64,000 bases of DNA. It comes from Liolophura sinensis (Eukaryota > Mollusca > Polyplacophora > Chitonida > Chitonidae). The notes beneath the pieces were generated by a model. The model did no database searches and was not told the DNA's origin. It saw only the letters and a list, made by a program, of their open reading frames with translations. The stretch spans positions 1,185,001 to 1,249,000 of the forward strand of contig NC_088305.1 of NCBI RefSeq assembly GCF_032854445.1, read 5' to 3'. The translations under genes were made by a program, and so were the position numbers. Shown piece after piece: positions 34,661 through 48,400 of the stretch (the stretch's first letter is position 1; each line of letters begins with the position of its first letter).

Positions 34661-34699
34661 CGTCTTCACCATGTCATGTATATGCTACCATAGACGTCA

Positions 34700-35345
34700 A
34701 TCCAGGCGCAAATTACTAGGGCTTCGTGAAACTGGCCCCTGAATATTCAACTCCATACCATATATCAGCCTCACTATGTCCAGCGGGGAGCAGCAGTCAA
34801 ACCAACATACAAGAAACGTAACAAGTTCAAAAAGAATCAATTACATTGTCTTTATTTTCTGGTGCCAACTGTGCGCCAAATTTCAATGCTGTTCGAACTG
34901 ACGTGAACTGAACGATGAACAATGCTGAGCATTAAGCAAGGAATAGTCATTTAGCAAGGAATCAAGATGGTCATTTAGAAAGTCTTAATGCCCACCCAAT
35001 TCTGGCATGAATCCCGGTCAACTGTTTACGGTACGGAAACTCAAGCCAGGTCAATGTCCCAACTACTGACGAACATGAACCAACCAAAACAGAGGAAAAG
35101 GCCAAAAACACGAGTTTGATGAGTTATTTCCCATGGAGAACGCATGAACCAAGTTTCAATTCAATACTGACTATGAAACTATTGAGAAAATTTTGGAAAA
35201 TGTGCAAAAAGTAGAGAAAAAGAGCCAGGTTTTTTCCCACAATTTACAAAATGGCACAAGATTTTAACATAATCTGACAAGCTGTGTACAGCTTCAACTA
35301 AATACAATGAACTACCATTTCGAAAAACATTGGAAAAACTCTTTT
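34700..35345. other. No gene seen (3' of NSUN6)
   Basis: Unique sequence. TTTATT at about 34850 reads as AATAAA on the minus strand and could end a long NSUN6 transcript. Confidence 0.35.
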
Positions 35346-35354
35346 GGACTAAAG

Positions 35355-35905
35355 GACGAATGGATGAACAGATTGATGGATGAACAGGCTAATGGATGAA
35401 CAGGCTCACTGATGAACAGAACAACGGATGAACAGGCTGACTGATGAACAGAACGACGGATGAACAGACTAATGGATGAACAGGCTGAAGGATAAGCAGA
35501 TTGATGGATGAACAGGCTGATGGATGAACAGATTGATGGATGAACAGACTAATGGATGAACAGGCTGATGGATGAACAGAACAACGGATGAACAGGCTGA
35601 CTAATGAACAGAACGACGGATGAGCAGGCTGACTGATGAGCAGAATGACAAATGAACAGACTAATGGATGAACAGGCTGACGGATAAGCAGATTGATGGA
35701 TGAACAGGCTGATGGATGAACAGATTGATGGATGAAAAGGCTGACTGATGAGCAGATTGATGGATGAACAGGCTGATGGATGAACAGGCTGACGGATAAG
35801 CAGATTAATCCATGAACAAGCTGACGGACGAACAGAACGACAGATGAACAGGCTGATGGATGAGCAGACTGATGGATGAACAGGCTGACGGATAAAGAGA
35901 CCAAT
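35355..35905. repeat. 16-bp-based tandem array downstream of NSUN6
   Basis: The short motif TGATGGATGAACAGGC recurs about 34 times, with variants (ACGGATGAACAGAACG, GGATAAGCAGATTGA) arranged in longer 60-120 bp blocks. Open minus frames (..SVHPSACSSISLFIHQ) are artefacts of the repeat. Confidence 0.9.
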
Positions 35906-36239
35906 AGATGAACCGACCAATGGACAGACGGGCATACATGTACACTGGTGCACATCTTTAGCAGGGGCTGACAGGACACAAAATTAACATAACCATCACA
36001 TCAACTAAAAAAAAGAGGTTGTTTTTACAGGCTGTCAATGCAGAAAACTTATGCTAATGTTTAATAAACCATTTTTACCCCTAGTGGTTAATTCTGAAGA
36101 GGGAGGGAAATGTAACAGCTGGCTCTATCTTAATCATGGGCAATTCCAATCTCACTGATTATTATTTTCCCCGCTGTCAGACCTAACTGTACATGTGATA
36201 TGGCTAAGCCAATCAGGCATGTTTTCAAAACATCAATTT

Positions 36240-36245
36240 TTTATT
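36240..36245 (-). promoter_or_regulatory. Possible polyadenylation signal of NSUN6
   Basis: AATAAA on the minus strand, only about 20 bases past the stop codon. Usable, but close; other copies lie farther downstream. Confidence 0.3.
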
Positions 36246-36264
36246 CCTATATGTCATATTAATG

Positions 36265-36426
36265 TTATCGTTTCCTTCTAAATTTGGCAAGGAAAAATCC
36301 TATGGTATCAGTGTTCCAATCTGAGTGTGTTTTCACAGAAGCTCCTGGGTCAAACCGCTGCAGCAGTTGTAGTTGTTCTCTGGACAGTTTGGTACCCTCC
36401 AGGCCTGGCTGACCTACATAGGGAGT
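36265..36426 (-). CDS. NSUN6: NSUN6 exon 11 (C-terminus)
   Basis: The acceptor TTTTTTCTTGCAG is followed by residues 409-461 and TAA (36265-36267). It includes KLSREQLQLLQRFDP and the conserved NSUN6 ending DTIGFFLAKF. The 32-bp array of intron 10 starts directly at the acceptor's pyrimidine tract. Confidence 0.93.
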   Translation of the reverse strand, partial: TPYVGQPGLEGTKLSREQLQLLQRFDPGASVKTHSDWNTDTIGFFLAKFRRKR

Positions 36427-39400
36427 CTGCAAGAAAAAAGTACACATCAAGACAAGGGACAAAATAGCAAAGTACACATCAAGACAATAGACAAAATAGC
36501 AAAATAGCAAAGTACACATCAAGATAAGAGACCAAATAGCAAAGTACACATCAAGACAATAGACAAAATAGCAAAGTAGGCCTACACATCAAGATAAGAG
36601 ACCAAATAGCAAAGTACACATCAAGACAAAACACAAAAAACTGCAAAGTACACATCAAGATAAAATACAAAATAGCAAAGTACACTTGCATACAAGAGAC
36701 AAAATAGCAAGGTACACAAAAATACAAGAGATACATACAAGAACACATCAAGACAAGACACAAAATAACAAAGTATACATCAATACAAGAGACAATACAG
36801 CAAAATACACATAAATACAAGAGACAAAAACAAAAGGTACATATCAATACAAGAGACAAAATTGCAAAGGTACACAACAAGAGACAAAACAGCAAGACAC
36901 ACATCAATACAAGAGACAAACTAGCAAAGTACACATCAATACAAGAGACAAAACAGCAAGGTACACATCAACACAAGAGACAAAATAGCAAGGTACACTC
37001 AATACAAGAGACAAAACAACAAGGTACAAATCAATGCAATATGCAAAGTAGCAAAGTACACATTAACACTTGAGTCGAAATAGCAGTACACACCAACATG
37101 GGGGACAAAATAGCAAACATTTAGAGTACAGATAAGTTGAAGAGACAAAATGGCAAAGTCTTCCCCATTCCCGTATTTTTATTCTACCATAGGACACCTG
37201 TCATATTCCTGTTACCTGTTCAATAAAATATGATATTTGTCATTTATTATAAGCAGCTGAAGTTATATTACAAATATTTGTAGATTTTTTACCTTACTTT
37301 TACTATTATGATGAGAAATATTATCTCAGATTTAGAAGCAAAGGTTATCAAAGAGCTTGCCTATACGAGACGCATGAATGCAAACTTCAATAATATATTC
37401 AATAACATAAGTAAACTGAGTAATCTGTGGTAATTAATATACAAACAGAGCATCAGTGATGGACCATCTTTAATTCTCATGCCCCTGTGCTTTATATACA
37501 TATAAAACTTCAGGTCAATAGGCCTACATCTAGCACTTTTTGAGATATCACCCCTAACATTTACTTTGACATTAATACTAATACACACGACACAAGTAAG
37601 TCATGAATTTTGTAATTTGCCACACTTAATACGCAAACAGCAGATTAATGACCTCATATCATTGTGCAAATCCTGAGCTCAATACATGAAGTATTTCTTA
37701 AAATATCACCCCTTACATTTTGTATTATTACATCAATAATAATAATAATAATGATTCAAACACACTGTATTTAATCTGCACACAGTGAATCAATGATGGA
37801 ACATCCCCTTCATGTTACTGTGTTCTATATATGTGTAAAATCTGAGCTCAACACACGCACTACCTATTAAGATACAATACCTGAAATGTTTAACACTGCT
37901 TTCCTTGACGCTGATGCTTGAAGTATGACATACTCTACACCTATACTTTGTACAGGTGAACTATAAATTGAACAGTATATCTGTGTTCATTCTAATAAAG
38001 AAAACACAGAATTTAAATTTTTTTAATTTTACTCAGTTCGGGCTATATTGCAAAAAAAAAAAAAAACTTTAGGAAAATTTCTCTTCAATGTCAACTTAAA
38101 CATATAGAGCAAGTGTCAAGGGAGACCACCTCAGCTTCATGTTGCTGATCAAGAGTTTTCCCCCCTCCTTCATCATGGTTGGTGCCAGACATAAACATAC
38201 TATTGATGGTTTAGGCCGCACTCAAGAATATTTCAATAATATTTTATTGCCAAGGTGGCCAGCACCATGGTTGAGGGGAAACCAGGCACAGTCTGTGGAA
38301 AACCCACCACCATCCATATACACAAATGGAATTTAGAAATCTAGCTTCGTGTTTGTATTTAGTGATCAAATTCTAATGTGACAATATGGTCAGAAGAGAC
38401 CACCGTAAAATCCCCTGCTTCAGAGACATTTTACTTCATTAAAAAACAAAACCAAAAAATCAGACAATTTTCCAGCACAGTGTTCCAAAGCCTTTCTGAC
38501 ACACATTTCATGTTTCTGTTTTCTTTCCCTTAGAATATTTATAAGATTATAATATTTCTCTCGTTACCTGTTGCTCAAGCTGTAGGTCAGGGTAGCTCTT
38601 CAGAACCCACTCCACTTGACCCTCATTCTCCTCAATGGGTAAGGAACAGGTACTGTACACCAACACTCCACCAGCCTTCACTAACTCAACACCCTGTCAA
38701 CAGATACACATGGAGTCATATCCAACACTCCACCAACCTTCACTAACTCAACACCTTGTCATTAGATACACATGGAGTCATGACCATCACTCCACCAGCC
38801 TTCACTGACTCAACACCTTGTCAACAGATACACATGAAGTTATAACCAACACTCCACCAGCCTTCACTGACTCAACACCTTGTCAACAGATACACATGAA
38901 GTTATAACCAACACTCCACCAGCCTTCACTAACTCAATGCTCTGTGAACAGATACACATGTAGTCATAACCAACACTCCACCAGCCTTCACTAACTCAAC
39001 ACCCTGTCAACAGATACACATGTAGTCATAACCAACAATACACCAGCCTTCACTAACTCAACAACCTGTCAACAGATACACATGTAGTCATAACCAACAC
39101 TCCACCAGCCTTCACTAACTCAACACCCTGTCAACAGATACACATGTAGTCATAACCAACACTCCACCAGCCTTCACTAACTCAACATCCTGTCAACAGA
39201 TACACATGGAGTCATAACCAACACTCCACCAGCCTTCACTAACTCAACACCCTGTCAACAGATACACATGTAGTCATAACCAACACTCCACCAGCCTTCA
39301 CTGACTCAACACCCTGTCAACAGATACACATGAAGTCATAACCAACACTCCACCAGCCTTCACTAACTCAACACCCTGTCATCAGATACATATGTAGTCA

Positions 39401-42400
39401 TAACCAACACTCCACCAGCCTTCACTGACTCAACACCCTGTCAACAGATACACATGAAGTCATAACCAACACTCCACCAGCCTTCACTGACTCAACACCC
39501 TGTCATCAGATACACATGTAGTCATAACCAACACTCCACCAGCCTTCACTGACTCAACACCCTGTCAACAGATACACATGAAGTCATAACCAACACTCCA
39601 CCAGCCTTCACTAACTCAACACCCTGTCAGCAGATACACATGTAGTCATAACCAACACTCCACCAGCCTTCACTGACTCAACACCCTGTCAACAGATACA
39701 CATGTAGTCATAACCAACACTCCACCAGCCTTCACTAACTCAACACCCCGTCAACAGATACGCATGTAGTCATAACCAATACTCCACCAGCCTTTACTGA
39801 CTCATCGCTCTGTCAACAGATACACATGGAGTCATATCCAACACTCCACCAGCCTTCACTGACTCAACACCCTGTCATCAGATACACATGGAGTCATATC
39901 CAACACTCCACCAGCCTTCACTAACTCAACACCCCGTCAACAGATACACATGGAGTCATAACCAACACTCCACCAGCCTTCACTAACTCAACACCCTGTC
40001 AACAGATACACATGGAGTCATATCCAACACTCCACCAGCCTTCACTAACTCAACACCTTGTCAGCAGATACACATGTAGTCATAACCAACACTCCACCAG
40101 CCTTCACTGACTCAACACCCTGTCAACAGATATACATGTAGTCATAACCAACACTCCACCAGCCTTCACTAACTCAACACCTTGTCATTAGATACACATG
40201 GAGTCATGACCATCACTCCACCAGCCTTCACTGACTCAACACCCTGTCAGCAGATACACATGAAGTCATAACCAACACTCCACCAACCTTCACTAACTCA
40301 ACCTGTCAACAGACACACATGTAGTCATAACCAACACTCCACCAGCCTTCACTAACTCAACACCCTGTCAACAGATACACATGTAGTCATGACCATCACT
40401 CCACCAGCCTTCACTAACTCAACACCTTGTCATTAGATACACATGGAGTCATAACCAACACTCCACCAGCCTTCACTAACTCAACACCTTGTCATTAGAT
40501 ACACATGGAGTCATGACCATCACTCCACCAGCCTTCACTGACTCAAAACCCTGTCAGCAGATACACATGGAGTCATAACCAACACTCCACCAGCCTTCAC
40601 TAACTCAATGCTCTGTGAACAGATACACATGTAGTCATAACCAACACTCCACCAGCCTTCACTAACCAACACCCCGTCAACAGATACGCATGTAGTCATA
40701 ACCAATACTCCACCAGCCTTTACTGACTCATCGCTCTGTGAACAGATACACATGTAGTCATAACCAACACTCCACCAGCCTTCACTGACTCAACACCCTG
40801 TCAACAGATACACATGAAGTCATAACCAACACTCCACCAGCCTTCACTAACTCAACACCCTGTCATCAGATACATATGTAGTCATAACCAACACTCCACC
40901 AGCCTTCACTGACTCAACACCCTGTCAACAGATACACATGAAGTCATAACCAACACTCCACCAGCCTTCACTAACTCAACACCCTGTCAGCAGATACACA
41001 TGTAGTCATAACCAACACTCCACCAGCCTTCACTGACTCAACACCCTGTCAACAGATACACATGTAGTCATAACCAACACTCCACCAGCCTTCACTGACT
41101 CAACACCCTGTCAACAGATACACATGTAGTCATAACCAACACTCCACCAGCCTTCACTAACTCAACACCCCGTCAACAGATACGCATGTAGTCATAACCA
41201 ATACTCCACCAGCCTTTACTGACTCATCGCTCTGTCAACAGATACACATGGAGTCATATCCAACACTCCACCAGCCTTCACTAACTCAACACCCTGTCAA
41301 CAGATACACATGGAGTCATATCCAACACTCCACCAGCCTTCACTAACTCAACACCCTGTCAACAGATACACATAGAGTCATATCCAACACTCCACCAGCC
41401 TTCACTAATTCAACACCCTGTCAACAGATACACATGGAGTCATATCCAACACTCCACCAGCCTTCACTAACTCAACACCTTGTCATTAGATACACATGTA
41501 GTCATAACCAACACTCCACCAGCCTTCACTGACTCAAAACCCTGTCAGCAGATACACATGGAGTCATGACCATCACTCCACCAGCCTTCACTAACTCAAC
41601 ACCCTGTCAGCAGATACACATGAAGTCATAACCAACACTCCACCAGCCTTCACTGACTCAACACCCTGTCAACAGATACACATGTAGTCATAACCAACAC
41701 TCCACCAGCCTTCACTGACTCAAAACCCTGTCAGCAGATACACGTGGAGTCATAACCAACACTCCACCAGCCTTCACTAACTCAACACCTTGTCATTAGA
41801 TACATATGTAGTCATAACCAACACTCCACCAGCCTTCACTGACTCAAAACCCTGTCAGCAGATACACATGGAGTCATGACCATCACTCCACCAGCCTTCA
41901 CTAACTCAACACCCTGTCAGCAGATACACATGAAGTCATAACCAACACTCCACCAGCCTTCACTAACTCAACACCTTGTCATTAGATACACATGGAGTCA
42001 TGACCATCACTCCACCAGCCTTCACTGACTCAACACCCTGTCAGCAGATACACATGTAGTCATAACCAACACTCCACCAGCTTTCACTAACTCATCGCTC
42101 TGTCAACAGATACACATGTAGTCATAACCAACACTCCACCAGCCTTCACTAACTCAACACCCCGTCAACAGATACGCATGTAGTCATAACCAATACTCCA
42201 CCAGCCTTTACTGACTCATCGCTCTGTCAACAGATACACATGTAGTCATAACCAACACTCCACCAGCCTTCACTGACTCAACACCCTGTCAACAGATACA
42301 CATGGAGTCATAACCAACACTCCACCAGCCTTCACTAACCAACACCCCGTCAACAGATACGCATGTAGTCATAACCAATACTCCACCAGCCTTTACTGAC

Positions 42401-45400
42401 TCATCGCTCTGTGAACAGATACACATGTAGTCATAACCAACACTCCACCAGCCTTCACTAACTCAACACCCTGTCAACAGATACACATGTAGTCATAACC
42501 AACACTCCACCACACTAACTCAATGCGTCTTTTAGCCATGTTTATTAAGTTTCATACTACACAAGTAGTGTAAAATCAAAGACTTCATTGATACTTAATA
42601 TTTCGACACACAGTTTGGTGATCATCAGGGGAGGAAATCTTCGTTTTTACACTATGTGTATATTACATAAATCTTGTCACTGGCACTAGCAGATTACAGA
42701 CAAATATACACCCAAACACCCAATTCTTCAAGACTTACATATTACATATATTAAAAACAACATGATTTTTTTTGAAAATACTGAATTGGCTAAATACAGT
42801 GCATATACAGACATTGCTAGATTTGTCCACCAGAACTATGATAATCATTCTATTTTTCAGTATTTATTGCTAAGATAATAGCTGGGTAACAGGTGGATGA
42901 CACATAAACAAAGCCCAGTGCACACGGACAACATTTGTTCTCAAGAATGTCATTTTGTGGTGCAGGTAACAACACGTCTTCACAATACGGCCATGTGTGG
43001 GCAACTGTATGTACATCAAGAATTCCTAACCAACTGGTCTTCACAATTTGGCCCATGTGTGGGCAACTGTATGTACATCAAGAATTCCTAACCGACTGGT
43101 CTTCACAATTCTGCTCGTGTGTGGGCAATTGTATCTACACCAAGAATTCCTAACCAACTGGTCTTCACCAATTTGGCCCATGTGTCGGCAACTGTATGTA
43201 CATCAAGAATCCTAACCGACTGGTTTTCACAATTTTGCCATGTGTCTGGGAACTGTAGGTACATCAAGAATTCCTAACCAACTGGTCTTCACAATTTGGC
43301 CCATGTGTCGGGAACTGTAGGTACATCAAGAATTCCCTTACCAACTGGTCTTCACAATTTGGCCCATGCTGTCGGGAACTGTAGGAACATCAAGAATTCC
43401 TAACCGACTGGTCTTCACAATTTGGCCCATGTGTGGGCAACTGTATGTACATTAAGAATTTTTAACCGACTGGTTTTCACAATTTTGCCCATGTGTCGGG
43501 AACTGTAGGTACATCAAGAATTCCTAACCAACTGGTCTTCACAATTTGGGCCCATGTGTCGGCAACTGTATGTACATCAAGAATTCCTAACCAACTGGTC
43601 TTCACAATTTGGCCCATGTGTCGGGAACTGTAGGTACATCAAGAATTCCCTTACCAACTGATCTTCACAATTTGGCCCATGTGTCGGGAACTGTAGGTAC
43701 ATCAAGAATTCCTAACCGACTGGTCTTCACAATTTGGCCCATGTGTGGGCAACTGTATGTACATTAAGAATTTTTAACCGACTGGTTTTCACAATTTTGC
43801 CCATGTGTCGGGAACTGTAGGTACATCAAGAATTCCCTAACCAACTGGTCTTCACAATTTGGCCCATGTGTGGGCAACTGTATGTACATCAAGAATTCCT
43901 AACCAACTGGTCTTCACAATTTGCACATGTGTCGGGAACTGTAGGTACATCACAAATTCCTAACCGACTGGTCCTTCACAATTTGGCCCATGTGTTGGCA
44001 ACTGTATGTACATCAAGAATTCCTAACCGACTGGTTTTCACAATTTGGCCCATGTGTCGGGAACTGTAGGTACATCAAGAATTCCTAACCAACTGGTCTT
44101 CACAATTTGGCCCATGTGTTGGGAACTGTAGGGTACATCAAGAATTCTGAACCGACTGGTCTTCACAATTTGGCCCATGTGTGGGCAACTGTAGGTACAT
44201 CAAGAACTCCTAACCGACTGGTCTTCACAATTTGGCCCATGGGTCGGGAACTGTAGGTACATCAAGAATTCCTAACTGACTGGGTTTCTTCACTAGAGTC
44301 TTCAAAAGTGGACAACAAATGTTGCCTGTCTGCGGTGCTAGATATTCTGGATGATTTGAATACAGAGATCAGAAAATCCTATTTTCAAGAGAAAACGTTG
44401 TTTGTGTGTGTGCCGGGCTGAATGGCTTTTGCTACAGTTACGTGTACATGTACACACAAATCTAAAACATGATGTGCATATGATCATCAAGTATTAACAT
44501 AAAGCTTACCACTGCTAAAAGTTTGCGCTGGTATTTTGGGTATGACTTCAATTCCTTTGCTGTCATTTTATTCCTGAAGGAAGGCCTCTGTCCTAGTGCA
44601 CTACACGGAGCGTCCACCAGGACTCTGTCAAAGGAACATGCTGTGAATGGTGGTCCTCCGCCAGCATCTGGTAAAGGGAAGCAACTCCATGTCATCATGT
44701 CGCAAACCATGCATGCAAATGAAACACTGGCTGAGTTTTACCCACACAGTTGCAGAGTCAACGTGTATGATGCTGTCCAACTGGACCATCATAAGTCAAG
44801 GAAACAGTCACTGAGTTCAGTGATTTCAATATCTCAACTTTCATTTACTTATTTATTTATCTGATTGGTGTTTTTACACCGTCCTCAAGAATATTTCACT
44901 TTAAATATGCAACGGCAGCCAGCGTTTTGGAGGGAGGAAACCAGGTCTCAACTTTCAAAAATTAACTCATAATTAGGAGAAGTGTATTTGTCTATACATA
45001 TGAAATTCACAAATGCCATCTAGTTCAGGGATTGGGTCATTAGTTTTGCAAAAGGATTATGAAAGCTGCTCACAACATTCACACAACGAAGGACGATTCA
45101 CACAACGAAGGACGATTCACACAATGAAGGATGATTCACACAATAAAGGACGATTCACACAATGAAGGACGATTCACACAATGAAGGCTGATTCACACAA
45201 TGAAGGATAATTCAGACGATGGCTGTAGAGGACAACAAAGAATGCTGATGATAACACAGTTTGAAGTTTTAATTAATCGGCAGAAAGCCATGTATTATTC
45301 TCAGGCTCTTCTCAGTCTCCTCCCACCATAATTCTGTCCGCCGTCGTATCAGTGAAATATTCTTGAGTACAGCATAAAACAAAAATGAAATACATAAATA

Positions 45401-48400
45401 AATAATTTATCATTTATTTTACATGCTCGAAGCCTTTATAATCCTGAAAGGAAATAATAACACTATCTAACTATTTCAGCATGGAATCGAATCACTTGGA
45501 CAAGGATTTCATTTATATATTTATTTATTTACTGGACTGAGATCCTACATCATACTCACAAATACTGTATTACCATCAGAAATCATTTTTAATGAGTGAA
45601 CGAATTCGTTGACAGAATTTGGTGTATACATTACTGACTGGTGTTTAATGTCACAATCAAGACTTCAAATTATAGGGGGAGGAAACTGGAGCACTTTGTA
45701 ATGAGCCTCAGACTTTGCCATCCAATTTTCACAAGAATAGTGGAGGATAACATGGGCAGCTCTGACATTCCAGGCTGTCCAAGGCTATACATAAACTAGC
45801 AGCTTACAGGATACATGAAAGGCGCTATAAAACAAAGAGTCAGTATGGTTCTGAAGAAAACAGAGAGTCAATATGATAGTTCTCCATACATCTTAAGCGC
45901 AGAATGTGTGGGTGTGGTCAAGGCTCTCCATACAGTCAGTATGGTTCTAAAGAAAACAAAGAGTCAGTATGGTTCTACAGAAAACAAAGAGTCAGTATGG
46001 TTCTACAGAAAACAAAGAGTCAGTATGGTTCTGAAGAAAACAAAGAGTCAGTATGGTTCTACAGAAAACAAAGAGTCAGTATAGTTCTGAAGAAAACAAA
46101 AAGTCAGTATGGTTCTGAAGAAAACAAAGAGTCAATATGGTTCTACAGAAAACAAAGAGTCAGTATGGTTCTGAAGAAAACAAAGAGTCAGTATGGTTCT
46201 ACAGAAAACAAAGAGTCAGTATGATAGTTCTCCATACAACTTAGGCTCAGAATGTGCGGGTGTGGTCAAGGCTCTCCACACAGTCAGTATGGTTCTAAAG
46301 AAAACAAAGAGTCAGTATGGTTCTACAGAAAACAAAGAGTCAGTATGATAGTTCTCCATACAACTTAGGCTCAGAATGTGTGGGTGTGGTCAAGGCTCTC
46401 CATACAGTCAGTATGGTTCTAAAGAAAACATAGAGTCAGTATGGTTCTACAGAAAACAAAGAGTCAGTATGATAGTTCTCCATACAACTTAGGCTCAGAA
46501 TGTGTGGGTATGGTCAAGGCTCTCCATACAGTCAGTATGGTTCTAAAGAAAACAAAGAGTCAGTATGGTTCTACAGAAAACAAAGAGTCAGTATAGTTCT
46601 GAAGAAAACAAAAAGTCAGTACGGTTCTGAAGAAAACAAAGAGTCAATATGGTTCTACAGAAAACAAAGAGTCATTATGGTTCTGAAGAAAACAAAGAGT
46701 CAGTATGGTTCTACAGAAAACAAAGAGTCAGTATGATAGTTCTCCATACAACTTAGGCTCAGAATGTGTGGGTGTGGTCAAGGCTCTCCATACAGTCAGT
46801 ATGGTTCTAAAGAAAACAAAGAGTCAGTATGGTTCTACAGAAAACAAAGAGTCAGTATGATAGTTCTCCATACAACTTAGGCTCAGAATGTGTGGGTGTG
46901 GTCAAGGCTCTCCATACAGTCAGTATGGTTCTAAAGAAAACAAAGAGTCAGTATGGTTCTACAGAAAACAAAGAGTCAGTATGATAGTTCTCCATACAAC
47001 TTAGGCTCAGAATGTGTGGGTGTGGTCAAGGCTCTCCATACAGTCAGTATGGTTCTAAAGAAAACAAAGAGTCAGTATGGTTCTAAAGAAAACAAAGAGT
47101 CAGTATGATAGTTCTCCATACAACTTAGGCTCAGAATGTGTGGGTGTGGTCAAGGCTCTCCATACAGTCAGTATGGTTCTAAAGAAAACAAAGAGTCAGT
47201 ATGGTTCTACAGAAAACAAAGAGTCAGTATGATAGTTCTCCATACAACGTAGGCTCAGAATGTGTGGGTGTGGTCAAGGCTCTCCATACAGTCAGTATGG
47301 TTCTAAAGAAAACAAAGAGTCAGTATGGTTCTACAAAAAACAAAGAGTCAGTATGATAGTTCTCCATAGAACGCAGGCTCAGAATGTGTGGGTGTGGTCA
47401 AGGCTCTCCATACAGTCAGTATGGTTCTAAAGAAAACAAAGAGTCAGTATGGTTTTGAAGAAAACAAAGAGTCAGTATGGTTCTGAAGAAAACAAAGAGT
47501 CAGTATGGTTCTAAAGAAAACAAAGAGTCAGTATGGTTCTGAAGAAAACAAAGAGTCAGTATAGTTCTAAAGAAAACAAAGAGTCAGTATGGTTCTAAAG
47601 AAAACAAAGAGTCAGTATGATAGTTCTCCATACAACTTAGGCTCAGAATGTGTGGATGTGGTCAAGGCTCTCCATACAGTCAGTATGGTTCTAAAGAAAA
47701 CAAAGAGTCAGTATGGTTCTACAGAAAACAAGGAGTCAGTATGATAGTTCTCCATACAACTTAGGCTCAGAATGTGTGGATGTGGTCAAGGCTCTCCATA
47801 CAGTCAGTATGGTTCTAAAGAAAACAAAGAATGATGTTGCCAAAAAAAAGAAAAAAAAACTTATATGCGAGGTATATTTTATATTTCTTAACAATCCCTC
47901 TTTTTTATTCATATTTTCTGTCATTGGTCAGAAATGACATTATCTATATTAAACATACTGGGCACAAAGAACCAGCTTAGCACCTTCAACCCATCAGGCT
48001 TTCTCCAACACCTCCTTCTACCTCCACCCCCCCATGCCCCACCCACCCCCCATCCCCCAACAAAGTTATTCTGACAGCTATCACCACTGACGTCACCACA
48101 GCAGGGTACTTATTCTCCTGACTTCAGAACCTTAGGAAAACTGTAGTTTACAGCCTTAGGTAAACTGTAGTTTACAGCCTTAGGTAAACTGTAGTTTACA
48201 GCCTTAGGAAAACTGTGGTTTACAGCCATCTTCACACCACAAGCAGAAACCTGAGAACTACATGTACTTCTATACATCAGGCCACAGCATATACTCCATA
48301 TTAAGAAATTAAAATGAAATATGAAATAGCACATCTGAATTTGTTACCACAAATAGGGCACTGTGCCCTATATAGGTGTATTTGTTGTTGGGGGGCAAGG

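Noticed and set aside
35389-35979. Minus frame of 196 codons downstream of NSUN6
   Set aside because: It lies wholly in the 16-bp-based array and has no homology-like features.
40535-40753. Minus frame containing NSUN6-like KAGGVLVMT repeats as a second gene copy
   Set aside because: It is the exon 10-derived repeat; it lacks the YSTC codons and all other NSUN6 exons.
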